A stretch of 64,000 bases of DNA from Dictyobacter vulcani (GTDB lineage Bacteria; Chloroflexota; Ktedonobacteria; Ktedonobacterales; Ktedonobacteraceae): contig NZ_BKZW01000001.1 in the NCBI RefSeq assembly GCF_008974265.1, positions 3,472,001-3,536,000 of the forward strand, read 5' to 3'. Position 1 is the stretch's first letter. Every line of letters starts with the position of its first letter. Positions 54,202-63,619 of the stretch are shown one piece after another. The notes below the pieces were generated by a model. It searched no databases and was not told the origin of the DNA. It saw only the letters and a list, made by a program, of their open reading frames with translations. The position numbers and the translations under genes were made by a program.

Positions 54202-55317
54202 TTAAGCAATTGAGACGATATGTTTGATACCGCCGGGTTTTTTTAGCAATACTTCTTTCGCCTGTTCCATTGGATAGCGACGGGTGATGAGCGCGGGCAG
54301 CACCTGTGGCCAGCGTTGTTGGAAGATGCTCAGGTGGTTGATGGCCGATTGGAAGGTAGCGGGTCCAGCATTCACCGTGCCGATGATAACCTGATTTTTG
54401 GACGTTATATGCTCGATGGCGTTCGCCGTATCGATATGAAAGGGATGATTGGGATCGGTACCACTGGTAAAGATAAAGATACCATTGCGATGAAGATTGT
54501 GTAGTACCTCGATGGCCAGTGGAGCCGCATCCAGGGCTTCATAGACCAGATCGATATGTCCAAGGCGCTCGGTGAGTTGTTCTACGCTGGTGGTCTCTGC
54601 TGAGAGATAGGTGGCGCCGATAGCTTCAACGATGGCAGATTTTTCATTGGGGGCCTGGGCGCGTGAATACACATATGTCTCAAAGCCAGCAGTCACAAAG
54701 AGCATAGCTCCCAGCAGCCCAATTGGGCCAGCCCCAAGGACAACTGCCTTCAGGCCACGTCCCGGTTCAGCGTTGGTGGCAGAGCCCGTGCGCCAGGGGA
54801 GACGGTCCTGTATTTGCAACGCCTGGACCAGCGCTTTCTCCGCGATGGTTAATGGCTCGGTAAGCACGGCTACCTGACGTAGCTCGGCCGGAACAGGATG
54901 CAGGTAACGAGCCTCATCGACCACGGTAGTAGCCATATAGCCATGCAGACCCTGGATTCCACGCTCTGTATATGAGCCGGTATAGCAGAAATCCTGTTGC
55001 GCGGCTCTACAGGCCCGACAATCCGGATCATTGCATGGACGACGTACCTCGGGTACCACCAGGTCACCGGGGCGAAATTGCGTTACGGCCTCTCCAACTT
55101 CAACCACCTCTGCCAGCGCTTCGTGTCCTAAAATAAGGTACTCGCTATCAACCGGCGGAGTCCCAAATGCCAGTGCGCAAATATGGCGGTCCGTTCCGCA
55201 GACGCCTACCTCTAAAATCTTCAGTTTGACCTGTGAAGGTTGTGTGATCTGTGGTTCAGGATGTTCGACCAGTCTAATCTCATGTGCCTCTGGAAAGACC
55301 GCAATTGCCTTAACCAT
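54202..55317 (-). CDS. zinc-dependent medium-chain dehydrogenase, glucose 1-dehydrogenase-like
   Basis: 371 residues. The catalytic zinc ligands lie in VGVCGTDRHI and ILGHEALAEV; the structural zinc set is CNDPDCRACRAAQQDFC. The Rossmann motif is VVLGAGPIGLLGAML. The overall pattern, with the KAIAVFPEAHEIRLVEHPEP start, resembles archaeal-type glucose 1-dehydrogenase of thermoacidophiles more than alcohol dehydrogenase; the substrate is inferred. AAAGGAAG precedes ATG 55317. Possibly a sugar-oxidation enzyme. Confidence 0.82.
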   Translation of the reverse strand: MVKAIAVFPEAHEIRLVEHPEPQITQPSQVKLKILEVGVCGTDRHICALAFGTPPVDSEYLILGHEALAEVVEVGEAVTQFRPGDLVVPEVRRPCNDPDCRACRAAQQDFCYTGSYTERGIQGLHGYMATTVVDEARYLHPVPAELRQVAVLTEPLTIAEKALVQALQIQDRLPWRTGSATNAEPGRGLKAVVLGAGPIGLLGAMLFVTAGFETYVYSRAQAPNEKSAIVEAIGATYLSAETTSVEQLTERLGHIDLVYEALDAAPLAIEVLHNLHRNGIFIFTSGTDPNHPFHIDTANAIEHITSKNQVIIGTVNAGPATFQSAINHLSIFQQRWPQVLPALITRRYPMEQAKEVLLKKPGGIKHIVSIA

Positions 55318-55779
55318 CAATCTTCCTTTCAAAAATGGGGTGACCATGTACGTTATGAAGAACCAGGCTAGCATTATGCTATCTGGCTACTATATCACGT
55401 CTTTGGGGCTGTTTATGGTTGTCTGCGTACTGCCTTAACAAGGATGTAAGTGTCACAAACATAGGCCTGTGTTTATGATATGATATCCATAGCATGCATG
55501 TTATTGAAAAGCAATCGTGAACGCCGCTCACTCGTGGCTCACACGGTTGAGTGGAAAACTATATGTACCAGGAAATGGTACCCTTCTATGATGAGATAGC
55601 GGCGCCCCTCGCGGGGACCTCTTTGACTGTGACCAGCCAGGATAACAATGGCTTCATGGAGGTCTCCGCGAGGAATGCCGCTTGTATTTATTTGTTTCTA
55701 CTTTACTTACCTGTACGCCTGCCTGTGGGATGGCGTGTATTCTGATCTGGCGATGACCATTTGAACTAAAGGAGCACTC
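55318..55779. other. divergent intergenic region with a long hairpin
   Basis: 462 bp between the dehydrogenase and acyl-CoA dehydrogenase genes. It contains the hairpin listed next and no protein gene; a small frame at 55551-55745 runs through the hairpin and lacks support. Confidence 0.45.
55598..55682. repeat. 85-nt imperfect hairpin
   Basis: AGCGGC (55598-55603) with GCCGCT, then CCTCGCGG with CCGCGAGG, then GACCTC with GAGGTC (ending at 55682) make a stem of about 20 pairs around a 37-nt loop. It resembles the other long intergenic structures but has no shared sequence. Function unknown. Confidence 0.45.
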
Positions 55780-56997
55780 ATGAGTTTCCTCTCGTATCCA
55801 ACCACCGAAGAACAAATAAAACTACTGGAAACGGCAGGAGCATTGGCCGATACCTTTGCGGCACGTGCACTTGAACATGATTGGGAAGGGCGTTTCCCAT
55901 TAGAAAATTTTCATGACTTGCATCAGGCGGGTTATCTGACACTTTCGCTTCCACAAAATTTAGGGGGCCAGGGTGCTTCATTATTGGATCTTGCTCATGC
56001 TCAGTACCGTCTGGCCCAGGGCGATGCCTCAACAGCGCTGGTTGTGTGTATGCATCTGATGCACGTTGGTCGGCTGGTTGGTGGACGCGCAGAATTGCCG
56101 CCGGTAATCATCCAGTTATGCCAGGATGTGGTTGAGAAAGGGGCGATGATTAATAGTGCTGTAAGCGAACCCGCGACCGGTAGCCCCAGTCGAGGTGGAC
56201 GACCACAGACAACCGCTCGACGACAGGCGGATGGTTCGTGGCGTATCACCGGACGCAAGAATTTTTCTACTGGCAGTCACGCGCTCAGCTATTTCATCGT
56301 AGGCTGTAGTATCGAGGACGAGGCAGGTGAGGCCTCTGGACTGGAACCCTTGAAAGCCGAGCGTGGGAATTTCCTGGTTCCTGAAAGTGTGGAAGGCGTC
56401 AGTATCATAGATACCTGGAACACCGTGGGTATGCGTGGGAGCGGTAGTAATGATCTGTTGCTGGAGAATGTTCAACTGGGACCTGAAGCCTATATGGATG
56501 CTCAGTTGTCCGCGATCCCTGATCTCCAGAAGCGTCAGGGAGCCTGGACTTTAGTGCTGGCGGCTGGCTATCTGGGTATTGCCCAGGCCGCGCGTGATGA
56601 AGCGGTACGTTTTGCCCGTAGCCGTCGTCCTAACTCGCTCAAGCAATCCATCGCCAGCGTACCCCATATTCAGGATAAGGTTGGTCGCATCGAGGTGCTC
56701 CTGCTGGAAAGTCAGGCAACCCTGTTTGGTCTGGCTGAACGTTACAGCCAGGACATTGAGAGCGTGGATCTTGCTCTGGTGGGAGCCGCCAAATATCTGG
56801 CCGTCAACAACGCGGTAGAGATTATTGACCTGGCTATGCGTGTGGTCGGAGCCGCCAGTCTCTCACTTTCCTCGCCGCTGCAACGCTACTATCGCGACAT
56901 TCGCGCTGGTCTGCATAATCCTCCTATGGACGATGCCGCCCTGGCCGCCCTGGCCAAACGTGCCCTCGAAAATCCTGCAGAGCAGACGAAAGCATAA
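55780..56997 (+). CDS. acyl-CoA dehydrogenase family protein
   Basis: 405 residues, FAD fold: SLPQNLGGQGASLLDLAHAQ, SAVSEPATGSPSRGG (FAD/acyl site), GRKNFSTGS, DTWNTVGMRGSGSNDLLLENV, and a C-terminal helical bundle with LAMRVVGAASLSLSSPLQRYYRDIR. The catalytic Glu of the typical family is not clear, and the sequence resembles DszC/indole-monooxygenase-type members as well, so substrate and reaction remain open. AAAGGAG precedes ATG 55780. Confidence 0.85.
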   Translation: MSFLSYPTTEEQIKLLETAGALADTFAARALEHDWEGRFPLENFHDLHQAGYLTLSLPQNLGGQGASLLDLAHAQYRLAQGDASTALVVCMHLMHVGRLVGGRAELPPVIIQLCQDVVEKGAMINSAVSEPATGSPSRGGRPQTTARRQADGSWRITGRKNFSTGSHALSYFIVGCSIEDEAGEASGLEPLKAERGNFLVPESVEGVSIIDTWNTVGMRGSGSNDLLLENVQLGPEAYMDAQLSAIPDLQKRQGAWTLVLAAGYLGIAQAARDEAVRFARSRRPNSLKQSIASVPHIQDKVGRIEVLLLESQATLFGLAERYSQDIESVDLALVGAAKYLAVNNAVEIIDLAMRVVGAASLSLSSPLQRYYRDIRAGLHNPPMDDAALAALAKRALENPAEQTKA

Positions 56998-57010
56998 TAA
57001 GCAAAAGATA

Positions 57011-57065
57011 AAAAAAGACCAGAGTCAGTGCCACTATGGCATACCAACTCTGGTCTTTTTTTATG
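57011..57065. terminator. bidirectional intrinsic terminator
   Basis: AAAAAAGACCAGAGT at 57011-57025 pairs with ACTCTGGTCTTTTTT further on, flanked by A and T runs, between convergent genes. Confidence 0.85.
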
Positions 57066-57083
57066 ATGGGGAAAGGGCGTGTA

Positions 57084-58262
57084 CTAAAAAACCTCATAGA
57101 GGAAAGGCTGTAGCAGCGGGAACATCTGCTGCATGGTCGCCTGAACCTCAGCTGATGGATTGCCCCAGTCGCGTAGCGAGAAGGTGGCGGGTTCGTTGGT
57201 ACCATAAATCAGTGAAGCCACCGCCTGAATTGAGAGTTCGCATTCGGCACTGTGGCTGGAACTGATGCTGAGTCGTCCATCAATGGTCTCGAAAAGATAG
57301 TTGCCAGTATTCCAGGGGCCATATTCATCGCTGACATGGGCGGTAAAGCGGCCTGGACCGGTCCGCATGCCATTGAGTCTGGTGACATTGATCACACGAC
57401 CCAATGGGGCCTCAATCGAGGTAGTGCGCACATTCATATCTGGCCACCATGTTTCGGGACGCTCGAATGATGGCAACTTGATCTCGATCTCTTTCACATG
57501 ATCGATATGGCGAGCAAACCATTCCAGCAACAGATAGCGACCCTGGATATCATCATACCAGAAGTGTGTAACCTGTAGATCATCTCCATTACCCTTGATT
57601 TTGTAGAGCATCATGCCCTTGATTTCGCCCTGAGCAGAACGCGCGATCGCCAGCCAGTGAGCATTTTTGTCGCGCAGGCTACTCTCAACCCTGGGTGAGA
57701 AGCGACCAAAGCCATGGATAGCCTGGTGATGTCTGGATAGATAATCCTGATACTGCGCGAAACCCTGCGCAATCTCTAGCATTTCAACCTCACCATCGAG
57801 ATCCTTTTTCAGGAGTGGTTGCAGTGCTACTGGTGAGAAGCGTGCCAGTTTTGGCTGTAAGAAAGTAGTATAGCCCAGGCGTGTATAGAATGATTCCCTG
57901 AAGGGATAGAGCACAGAGATCGCCGCGCCATCTTCATAAAGCCTTTTCAGCAGGCCGGTCAGCATTGTTCTGGCATGACCTTTGCGTCGTCCTGTAGGAT
58001 GTGTCGTCACGCCCCAGATACCGCCGCCACTATAAATCTGGCCGCGAATATTCTGCTGGATCAGTGAACTGCCAGCACTGGCCACTGGTTTTTCATCTTC
58101 AAAAGCTGCGAAAACCGTTGCCTCATCCAGATATGCAAACTCTTTTTGCCACGCAGCCTCCTCCGGAAGTGGTGGGGTCGCGCGAAAGGCATAGGCTGCT
58201 AACAGGCGATTTACCACTGGGATTTCAGCAGGCTGTAACTGGCGGATAGTTGATGTGCTCAT
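57084..58262 (-). CDS. Eis-like GNAT N-acetyltransferase
   Basis: 392 residues: GNAT domain with IWGVTTHPTGRRKGHARTML (acetyl-CoA loop) and PFRESFYTRLGYTTF, then a second GNAT-like module and a C-terminal sterol-carrier-like region (SISSSHSAECELSIQAVASLIYG). This is the layout of mycobacterial Eis, which acetylates aminoglycosides and peptides; enzymatic target here unknown. ATG 58262 follows AGAAAGAT. Nothing adjacent suggests a role. Confidence 0.86.
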   Translation of the reverse strand: MSTSTIRQLQPAEIPVVNRLLAAYAFRATPPLPEEAAWQKEFAYLDEATVFAAFEDEKPVASAGSSLIQQNIRGQIYSGGGIWGVTTHPTGRRKGHARTMLTGLLKRLYEDGAAISVLYPFRESFYTRLGYTTFLQPKLARFSPVALQPLLKKDLDGEVEMLEIAQGFAQYQDYLSRHHQAIHGFGRFSPRVESSLRDKNAHWLAIARSAQGEIKGMMLYKIKGNGDDLQVTHFWYDDIQGRYLLLEWFARHIDHVKEIEIKLPSFERPETWWPDMNVRTTSIEAPLGRVINVTRLNGMRTGPGRFTAHVSDEYGPWNTGNYLFETIDGRLSISSSHSAECELSIQAVASLIYGTNEPATFSLRDWGNPSAEVQATMQQMFPLLQPFLYEVF

Positions 58263-58439
58263 AGAAAAAAATCTTTCTAGTGTATGTATGGATATGAGGA
58301 TGGAGTTGTTCTTGATTGGGCGTCTGGCCTGAATGATATCGGTGAATATCGATGTATTATTTTTAATCATGCCACGAAGGAGGGGTGACTGTCCAGTTCT
58401 ATGCCCCTCCTCTGGCGTTTCTGGTGTATGTTTTGCGGG

Positions 58440-60545
58440 TTAGTTTATCTCAGTTTCAGGAACTGTGCAGATGGAGACTGAAGTGGGATCTCCTCCCAGT
58501 TCTTCAAAGAGGACCAGCGTATTTTTATCCTGTAGCCATTCGTAGGGCAAATGATAGTAGCGCTGAGTGGGGTCATCAGTACCCTGAGCAAAGATGATAT
58601 TTTTCTGCCAGGATTCATGTTCACCAGTAGCGGCTGCAAGCCAGTAGCGGCCGATACAACGTCCATTCAACCAGGCCATGCCTTTCTGCATGCTTCCTAG
58701 ATCAACGGCATAGGGTCCTGCCGTCTGTGGGCGCTCAAAGGTCAGGCGCCACCAGCGCAGGGGCTTTTCGAACGCCTCAACGCTTGCTAGCTGCCAATCA
58801 ACGAGAGCACCCCCAGCCGCGAAGAAAGCTGTTTGTTCTCCAACCAGACCTGGCTGCATAGACCAGGGACCCTCAAGCACCGTACTATTCCAGCGTGCGT
58901 GTCCCCAGAGTCCTTTGCGTTCCTGTACCATATTTGCATTGATCATCCAATCGCCCTTGATCAATCCCATGGCACAACTCAAAATGGTCAGCTCATGTTC
59001 TCCAGCGGCTAGTGAAAGGCTGAAGGATTGCGTAAAGGCAGAGCCATCAAAGGAGCCTCGATTCTCGATTAACGGCGTTGGGGTGGTAGCATAGAACTGG
59101 CCATCAATAAAGATATGCGCTACATCTGCAAAGCCGATCAAGGACAGGATGCCCTCTTCATCTGCAAGCGTTGAAAAGGTGATCGAATACCAGCAATAGT
59201 CGGTGTTGTCATGGGTCAGGGCGAGCTGTTCGCGTGGTTTGTCCGCTGTGACGATTGAACGTAAGGCGGTCGGCCAGGCGGAAGGTAATGGTTCTGCCGA
59301 CCAGACTACCTCGCTGATCAGTTGCTCCAGTGGTTGAGCATCGCGTTGTACGACATGAGTAGTGGCGATATCAGAGGTATTGAACGCCAATCTGCCATTA
59401 ACCAGGAGCAAGACGGAATGGGCTGGTAATGAGACCTGCTCCTCGTTCCAGGTACAGTTTGTGGGTAGCGGCGCATCATTGCAAAGGAATGTCAGTGTAT
59501 AGTGTTCACTGGCATAAGTATATGCGACTTGCATCTCGCCCAGTGATTGGGGCTGAGCGCGTTCATTAGTCAGGAGCAGTTCCGCATAATCAGTGAGGAT
59601 CTGGTGCAGGTGAGCCAGGTGACGTAGTTTGGTGGTTGGCTGTCCAAATTCATCAAGTGGAGCATTAAAATCATAGCTGGTGGTTTGTAGATACATTGCC
59701 TCACGGCCAAAATTGGTGCCCCCATGCCACATATAATAATTGACGCCTGTGCCACCAGCCGCCACAAAGCGTGCCACAGCGTACGCAACGTCCTGTGGGG
59801 TCCGAATATGGTGTGGATAGCCATAGGTATCATACCAACCTGTCCAATTCTCGGTCCATAGCGCGGGCTGATCTGGATGCTGGAACGTATGCTGCTCAAG
59901 CATTGAGTGGGCATAGTAACCGTTCATCGTCTCGATGGCTCCGGCCGTGGCACCCTCACACATTACCAGTGGTATACCTAGATTCAATGATTGTCCCAGT
60001 TCGCTCACCCAGCGCAGATAGTGCTGGCCATCCGCACCATAGCGATTGGCGATGTTCTCATATTCATTTTCCAGTTGCGCCAGAATGATTGGTCCTCCAT
60101 TGGGGGCCAGCAAGGGGCGCATGTAGTCAACCAGGAAGCGCACCCAGCGCTCTTTTTCGCGCATAAATGGCTGGTTATAGGTGCGGATAGCCATATCTGG
60201 CACATCGCGTAGCCAGGTAGGCAAACCACCATAATTGATTTCAGCACAGACATAGGGACCGATCCGTAAAATCACATACAGTCCATACTGTTCAGCTACC
60301 TCGCAGAAACGGAAAAGATCGAGCCGCTCTGAAAAATCAAAGACACCGCGCTCGCGTTCATGCAGATTCCAGAACACATAGGTCTCGATTGTATTGAGTC
60401 CTGCCTCTTTACTCTGTCGCATCAACTCAGGCCACATAGCAGGCGTGCTGCGGGCATAATGAATGGCCCCACTCAGTAACAGCGTACGCTGTCCATGAAT
60501 CAGCACCGCACGGGAATCATAACCAACCGTCGAAGATATTTCCAT
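58440..60545 (-). CDS. GH35 beta-galactosidase
   Basis: 701 residues. An N-terminal TIM barrel (LLSGAIHYARSTPAMWPELM, TIETYVFWNLHE, acid/base Glu in QLENEYENI, nucleophile Glu in ALWTENWTGWYD) is followed by jelly-roll domains (galactose-binding type). No signal peptide from ATG 60545, so likely cytoplasmic. It releases galactose from beta-galactosides. The gene lies downstream of the AraC regulator on the same strand, about 180 bp away, so regulator and enzyme may form one module. Confidence 0.92.
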   Translation of the reverse strand: MEISSTVGYDSRAVLIHGQRTLLLSGAIHYARSTPAMWPELMRQSKEAGLNTIETYVFWNLHERERGVFDFSERLDLFRFCEVAEQYGLYVILRIGPYVCAEINYGGLPTWLRDVPDMAIRTYNQPFMREKERWVRFLVDYMRPLLAPNGGPIILAQLENEYENIANRYGADGQHYLRWVSELGQSLNLGIPLVMCEGATAGAIETMNGYYAHSMLEQHTFQHPDQPALWTENWTGWYDTYGYPHHIRTPQDVAYAVARFVAAGGTGVNYYMWHGGTNFGREAMYLQTTSYDFNAPLDEFGQPTTKLRHLAHLHQILTDYAELLLTNERAQPQSLGEMQVAYTYASEHYTLTFLCNDAPLPTNCTWNEEQVSLPAHSVLLLVNGRLAFNTSDIATTHVVQRDAQPLEQLISEVVWSAEPLPSAWPTALRSIVTADKPREQLALTHDNTDYCWYSITFSTLADEEGILSLIGFADVAHIFIDGQFYATTPTPLIENRGSFDGSAFTQSFSLSLAAGEHELTILSCAMGLIKGDWMINANMVQERKGLWGHARWNSTVLEGPWSMQPGLVGEQTAFFAAGGALVDWQLASVEAFEKPLRWWRLTFERPQTAGPYAVDLGSMQKGMAWLNGRCIGRYWLAAATGEHESWQKNIIFAQGTDDPTQRYYHLPYEWLQDKNTLVLFEELGGDPTSVSICTVPETEIN

Positions 60546-60566
60546 AAATACACAAAAGCCTTCTCT

Positions 60567-60596
60567 ATAATGGTCAGGAAAATAATGGTCAGGAAA
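60567..60596. repeat. perfect 15-bp tandem duplication upstream of the GH35 gene
   Basis: ATAATGGTCAGGAAA occurs twice without a gap (60567-60581 and 60582-60596), in the leader or promoter of the beta-galactosidase gene. It could be a slippage product or a doubled regulator site. Confidence 0.75.
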
Positions 60597-60722
60597 CGTG
60601 TATGTATACTGATGAAACATCTCCTGACTCTTTATCAGTGAAAAACCAGCGCTTCAGTCTTTGTATCATAGTTGATATCGCTGAATATGCAATAGCTCTT
60701 GTCCCCGTATCTTTGCATATCA

Positions 60723-61580
60723 TCAGTCAGGTTTCAGACGCAGGCCGCTACGATAGGCTCCAGGTAAGAGTCCGCAAGAGGCCTTGAAGACGCTATAGAA
60801 GCGGCTTACCGAGCCAAAGCCAGCCGCCAGAGCGATTTCCGTGATATTGATATCGGTCGTAATCAGCAGGCGCTGGGCATGAGCCAGGCGGTAGCGGGTG
60901 ATATATTCCAGCATACTCATGCCGATATGTTTATGAAACAGCTTCATCGCGTAGTTGGGATGCAGGTGGGCAGCAGCGGCCACATCTTTCGTATGCAGTT
61001 GTTCGGTATAGTGTTCCGCGATAAAGCTGCTCATCAGCTCAACTTTACTCAAGAGATGCGGTTCCATGTTGGTGGAGGATGGTGTGTCGATGCGTCTCTC
61101 ATTTGTGCTCTGAGTTGTCAGGGCCAGGCGACGCACACAGGCTTCAACTTCTAGCAACACAATCTGCTTCTGCTCTTCGGTATGGGCCTGTAAATCATCG
61201 CGCCACTGCCGAAACTGTGTCTGCATCAACGTGAAATCCAGCTTCCCAAGCGTACACGATCCACTGATAATCTGTTGCACAAAAGCCGGCGGCAGCCGCC
61301 AGTGTAGAAAAGACGAGAACGGAATGGTTAGCCAGTGAAAGATGGTTTTTTGCTGTACATCGATCACCTGATGTGGCAAGGTAGCCCAGAAAAAGGCCAG
61401 TTGCCCCGGCCCGACCGTGATGCGATCACCGCCAAATAAATAGGTAATCGCTCCACGCTCGGTAAAATTCAGCTCCACTTCTGCATGCCGATGCGCCTGT
61501 GGCATCAATGAGGGCTGCATATGGCCATGGGAGAGTCCCATTATTGTCATGTCAATAGTTAAATCATGGTGCAACATCAT
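60723..61580 (-). CDS. AraC-family transcriptional regulator
   Basis: 285 residues: an N-terminal cupin-like sensing domain (HRHAEVELNFTERGAITYLFGGDRITVGPGQLAFFW) and a C-terminal double HTH (LHTKDVAAAAHLHPNYAMKLFHKHIGMSMLEYITRYRLAHAQRLL... ITEIALAAGFGSVSRFYSVFK). It should bind a sugar-type ligand and control the divergent PhyH gene and/or the downstream GH35 gene. TAGGTAGAA precedes ATG 61580. Confidence 0.9.
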   Translation of the reverse strand: MMLHHDLTIDMTIMGLSHGHMQPSLMPQAHRHAEVELNFTERGAITYLFGGDRITVGPGQLAFFWATLPHQVIDVQQKTIFHWLTIPFSSFLHWRLPPAFVQQIISGSCTLGKLDFTLMQTQFRQWRDDLQAHTEEQKQIVLLEVEACVRRLALTTQSTNERRIDTPSSTNMEPHLLSKVELMSSFIAEHYTEQLHTKDVAAAAHLHPNYAMKLFHKHIGMSMLEYITRYRLAHAQRLLITTDINITEIALAAGFGSVSRFYSVFKASCGLLPGAYRSGLRLKPD

Positions 61581-61719
61581 TTCTACCTAAAAATCTTCTT
61601 TCAACCTTAGGATCCGAGAAAAATACTACTCAGAACAGGAAGATTATTCTCACTTCATCAAGTATAGTTTGCATTAGAAGTCACTGTATATACAAGGTTG
61701 TAATCAGGAGGTCTATGTT

Positions 61720-62664
61720 ATGACGACGATGACTACTATTCATCCCACTGCCTACCATTTAAGCGCAGAGCAGATCCAATTTTTTGATGAAAATGGCTAT
61801 CTGGTGCTACGCCAGTGGATTCCACAGGACCTGTTGAAACGTTTGCAGGATTCAGGCACGTATTGGATTAACCAGGGCAATACCATTGCTGAGAGTGATC
61901 CACTGTATGAAGATTATATGTTTGCCCGGCGGGCCCATGGGAGAGTAATGTTTCGTGTCAACTACCTGCATAATAAAGGACAGGACTCTTCACTAGAACT
62001 GCTGGGTAGTCCTTATGTGCTGGGAGTTGCCGAAAGTCTTTGTGGCGCAAATTTTGTACCAACCTATGAATCGATGGTTTTCAAAGAGAAAGGTGATGGA
62101 GAGGCTATTCCCTGGCATCAGGATGCTGTCCATCCACGCAAGCATAGAATTTTTAACTTTGACCTCTATCTGGACACCTCGCGAAGCGATGCTGGTGCTC
62201 TACATGTTCTACCCAAAACGCAGCATGAACGACAGGATCTCTGTGCCTTGACCAACCGGTGGGGATGGAATCCACCGGAAGCCGTGGTGGTTGAGATGGA
62301 ACCTGGCGATGTACTTTTACATGATGTCATGATCGTGCATGGCTCTGAGCAAGTTGAAGGCAAAGACCTGCGCCGCACCATCTACTACGAATTCCGCGCC
62401 GCCGAAGAAATTCTGGAAGATGGTCCCTGGGATCAGGAATGGATAGAGCGTCGCCTGCGCTTGTTGCCACCTGCCTTGCGCCATTTCGCCGCCGCCAATC
62501 CTGACGTTACACAATTCCAATGGAACGTCACACCAGAGTTCCAGCCGGAATCCAGTGAAAACGAGGAAGTGGCCTTGAAAGTGGCTCATATCAACCACCT
62601 GGCAGGCTCCTACTGTTCGTCCCTGCCAACCGCCAACGACGCTAAAAACTCAAAAAAAAGCTAG
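61720..62664 (+). CDS. phytanoyl-CoA dioxygenase (PhyH) family protein
   Basis: 314 residues, Fe(II)/2-oxoglutarate oxygenase. The facial triad is visible: His and Asp in PWHQDAVHP, and the distal His in HDVMIVHGSEQ. QIQFFDENGYLVLRQW is the common family opening. Members hydroxylate fatty acyl, sugar or secondary-metabolite substrates; not assigned here. AGGAGG precedes ATG 61720. Divergent from the AraC gene, 139 bp apart, so it may belong to its regulon. Confidence 0.88.
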   Translation: MTTMTTIHPTAYHLSAEQIQFFDENGYLVLRQWIPQDLLKRLQDSGTYWINQGNTIAESDPLYEDYMFARRAHGRVMFRVNYLHNKGQDSSLELLGSPYVLGVAESLCGANFVPTYESMVFKEKGDGEAIPWHQDAVHPRKHRIFNFDLYLDTSRSDAGALHVLPKTQHERQDLCALTNRWGWNPPEAVVVEMEPGDVLLHDVMIVHGSEQVEGKDLRRTIYYEFRAAEEILEDGPWDQEWIERRLRLLPPALRHFAAANPDVTQFQWNVTPEFQPESSENEEVALKVAHINHLAGSYCSSLPTANDAKNSKKS

Positions 62665-62941
62665 ATCAGCGGGAAGAAATATGGATAGCGAGCGATCTTG
62701 GTTGATTAGTTTCCCGGATTGTATCAAGGAACTTCTTATGATATACTAGTGCAGTATCCTCAGGGCGGATCGTAGAAAGATTGGTTTATGTCAACTTCCA
62801 TAAGCAAAAAATGTGTGGGAGTAGCAAGCCATGGTCAATTGATTGCGCACCAGGGAACAATATGTGGGCTACATTTGTTCTAATCTGTAGAAGCCACAAA
62901 ACTTCTAAGAAGACAATTTTAGGCGAAAGGGGAATTAAGCA

Positions 62942-63130
62942 ATGCCTAAGAAGGGTGAACTTTCAAAAACCGCCCGTGCCTCGCTGGCTAACCGCGAGAC
63001 CGTCAACCATCAGACACAACACATCTGCGCTTCCTGCAACGAGCCAATCTGGCTGACCGATCTCTATCCAGTTAAAGTGCTTGGTAAAGGAATGTCCTAC
63101 TATCACAAGGACCACTACAAAGTACAGTAA
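62942..63130 (+). CDS. small zinc-ribbon-like protein
   Basis: 62 residues: a basic opening (MPKKGELSKTARASLANRET) then CASCNEPIW and C-terminal YYHKDHY; a CxxC pair plus two His suggest a metal site. AAAGGGG precedes ATG 62942. Not a known family to me. Clean terminator follows. May bind nucleic acid or ribosome, but that is only a guess. Confidence 0.65.
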   Translation: MPKKGELSKTARASLANRETVNHQTQHICASCNEPIWLTDLYPVKVLGKGMSYYHKDHYKVQ

Positions 63131-63177
63131 GCATTGGGTACATGAAGCCTGATTCATATGGATCGGGCAAAAAAATA

Positions 63178-63218
63178 AAAAAACAGGCTCCTATTAATAA
63201 TATAGGAGCCTGTTTTTT
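63178..63218 (+). terminator. intrinsic terminator
   Basis: AAAACAGGCTCCTA (63180-63193) pairs with TAGGAGCCTGTTTT (63203-63216), ending in a T run. Confidence 0.9.
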
Positions 63219-63619
63219 GTATCTGTCTTTATATAGTTTTTGATGCTTTTACTTTTATGGGCGGGCGTACAGCTAGCCGCACTCGGGCGCTAAAGCGCCC
63301 AGAACTTCTTTTATGCGGTGGTGGAAAAATGGCGCATCGCGCGCCATTTTTCCACCACCGCATAAATTTTTGAGCGCCGCAGGCGCGAAAGACTGCGACG
63401 CAGTGCCCTATGGAAGTAAGTTACAGATACTCTCTTATGCGAGAGCTGATGGTGGTGGACCTTGACAAACGGCCGGTTAACTGGCACAATCGGCCCAATA
63501 CTTATGGGAATGATATCTGATACATTCTGCCAGATAATTATGCCGCTCTTGATGCTTTTTATGGCTTATGATGAAGCGGGGTAGCATAGTATGCGGTCAG
63601 GGTGAGAGGAGTTGGATGT
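63219..63619. other. intergenic region with a structured repeat
   Basis: 401 bp from the terminator of the small zinc-ribbon gene to pheA. The middle is covered by the repeat below; the 230 bp before pheA presumably hold its promoter. Confidence 0.45.
63257..63390. repeat. structured repeat, copy B of a covarying hairpin family
   Basis: Opposite orientation to copy A (8420-8546). On the plus strand: GTAC-rich stem base, GGGCGC-TAAA-GCGCCC (63285-63300), a perfect 26-bp stem (arms 63310-63335 and 63341-63366, loop ATCGC), then GCGCC-GCA-GGCGC (63374-63386). Aligned with copy A after reversal, each element, spacing and loop coincide, while 11 of 26 stem positions differ with the pairing kept throughout. 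Confidence 0.7.

Noticed and set aside
62781-63056. 91-residue frame overlapping the small zinc-ribbon gene
   Set aside because: The 62942 frame has an AAAGGGG site and a CxxC motif; this one has neither.
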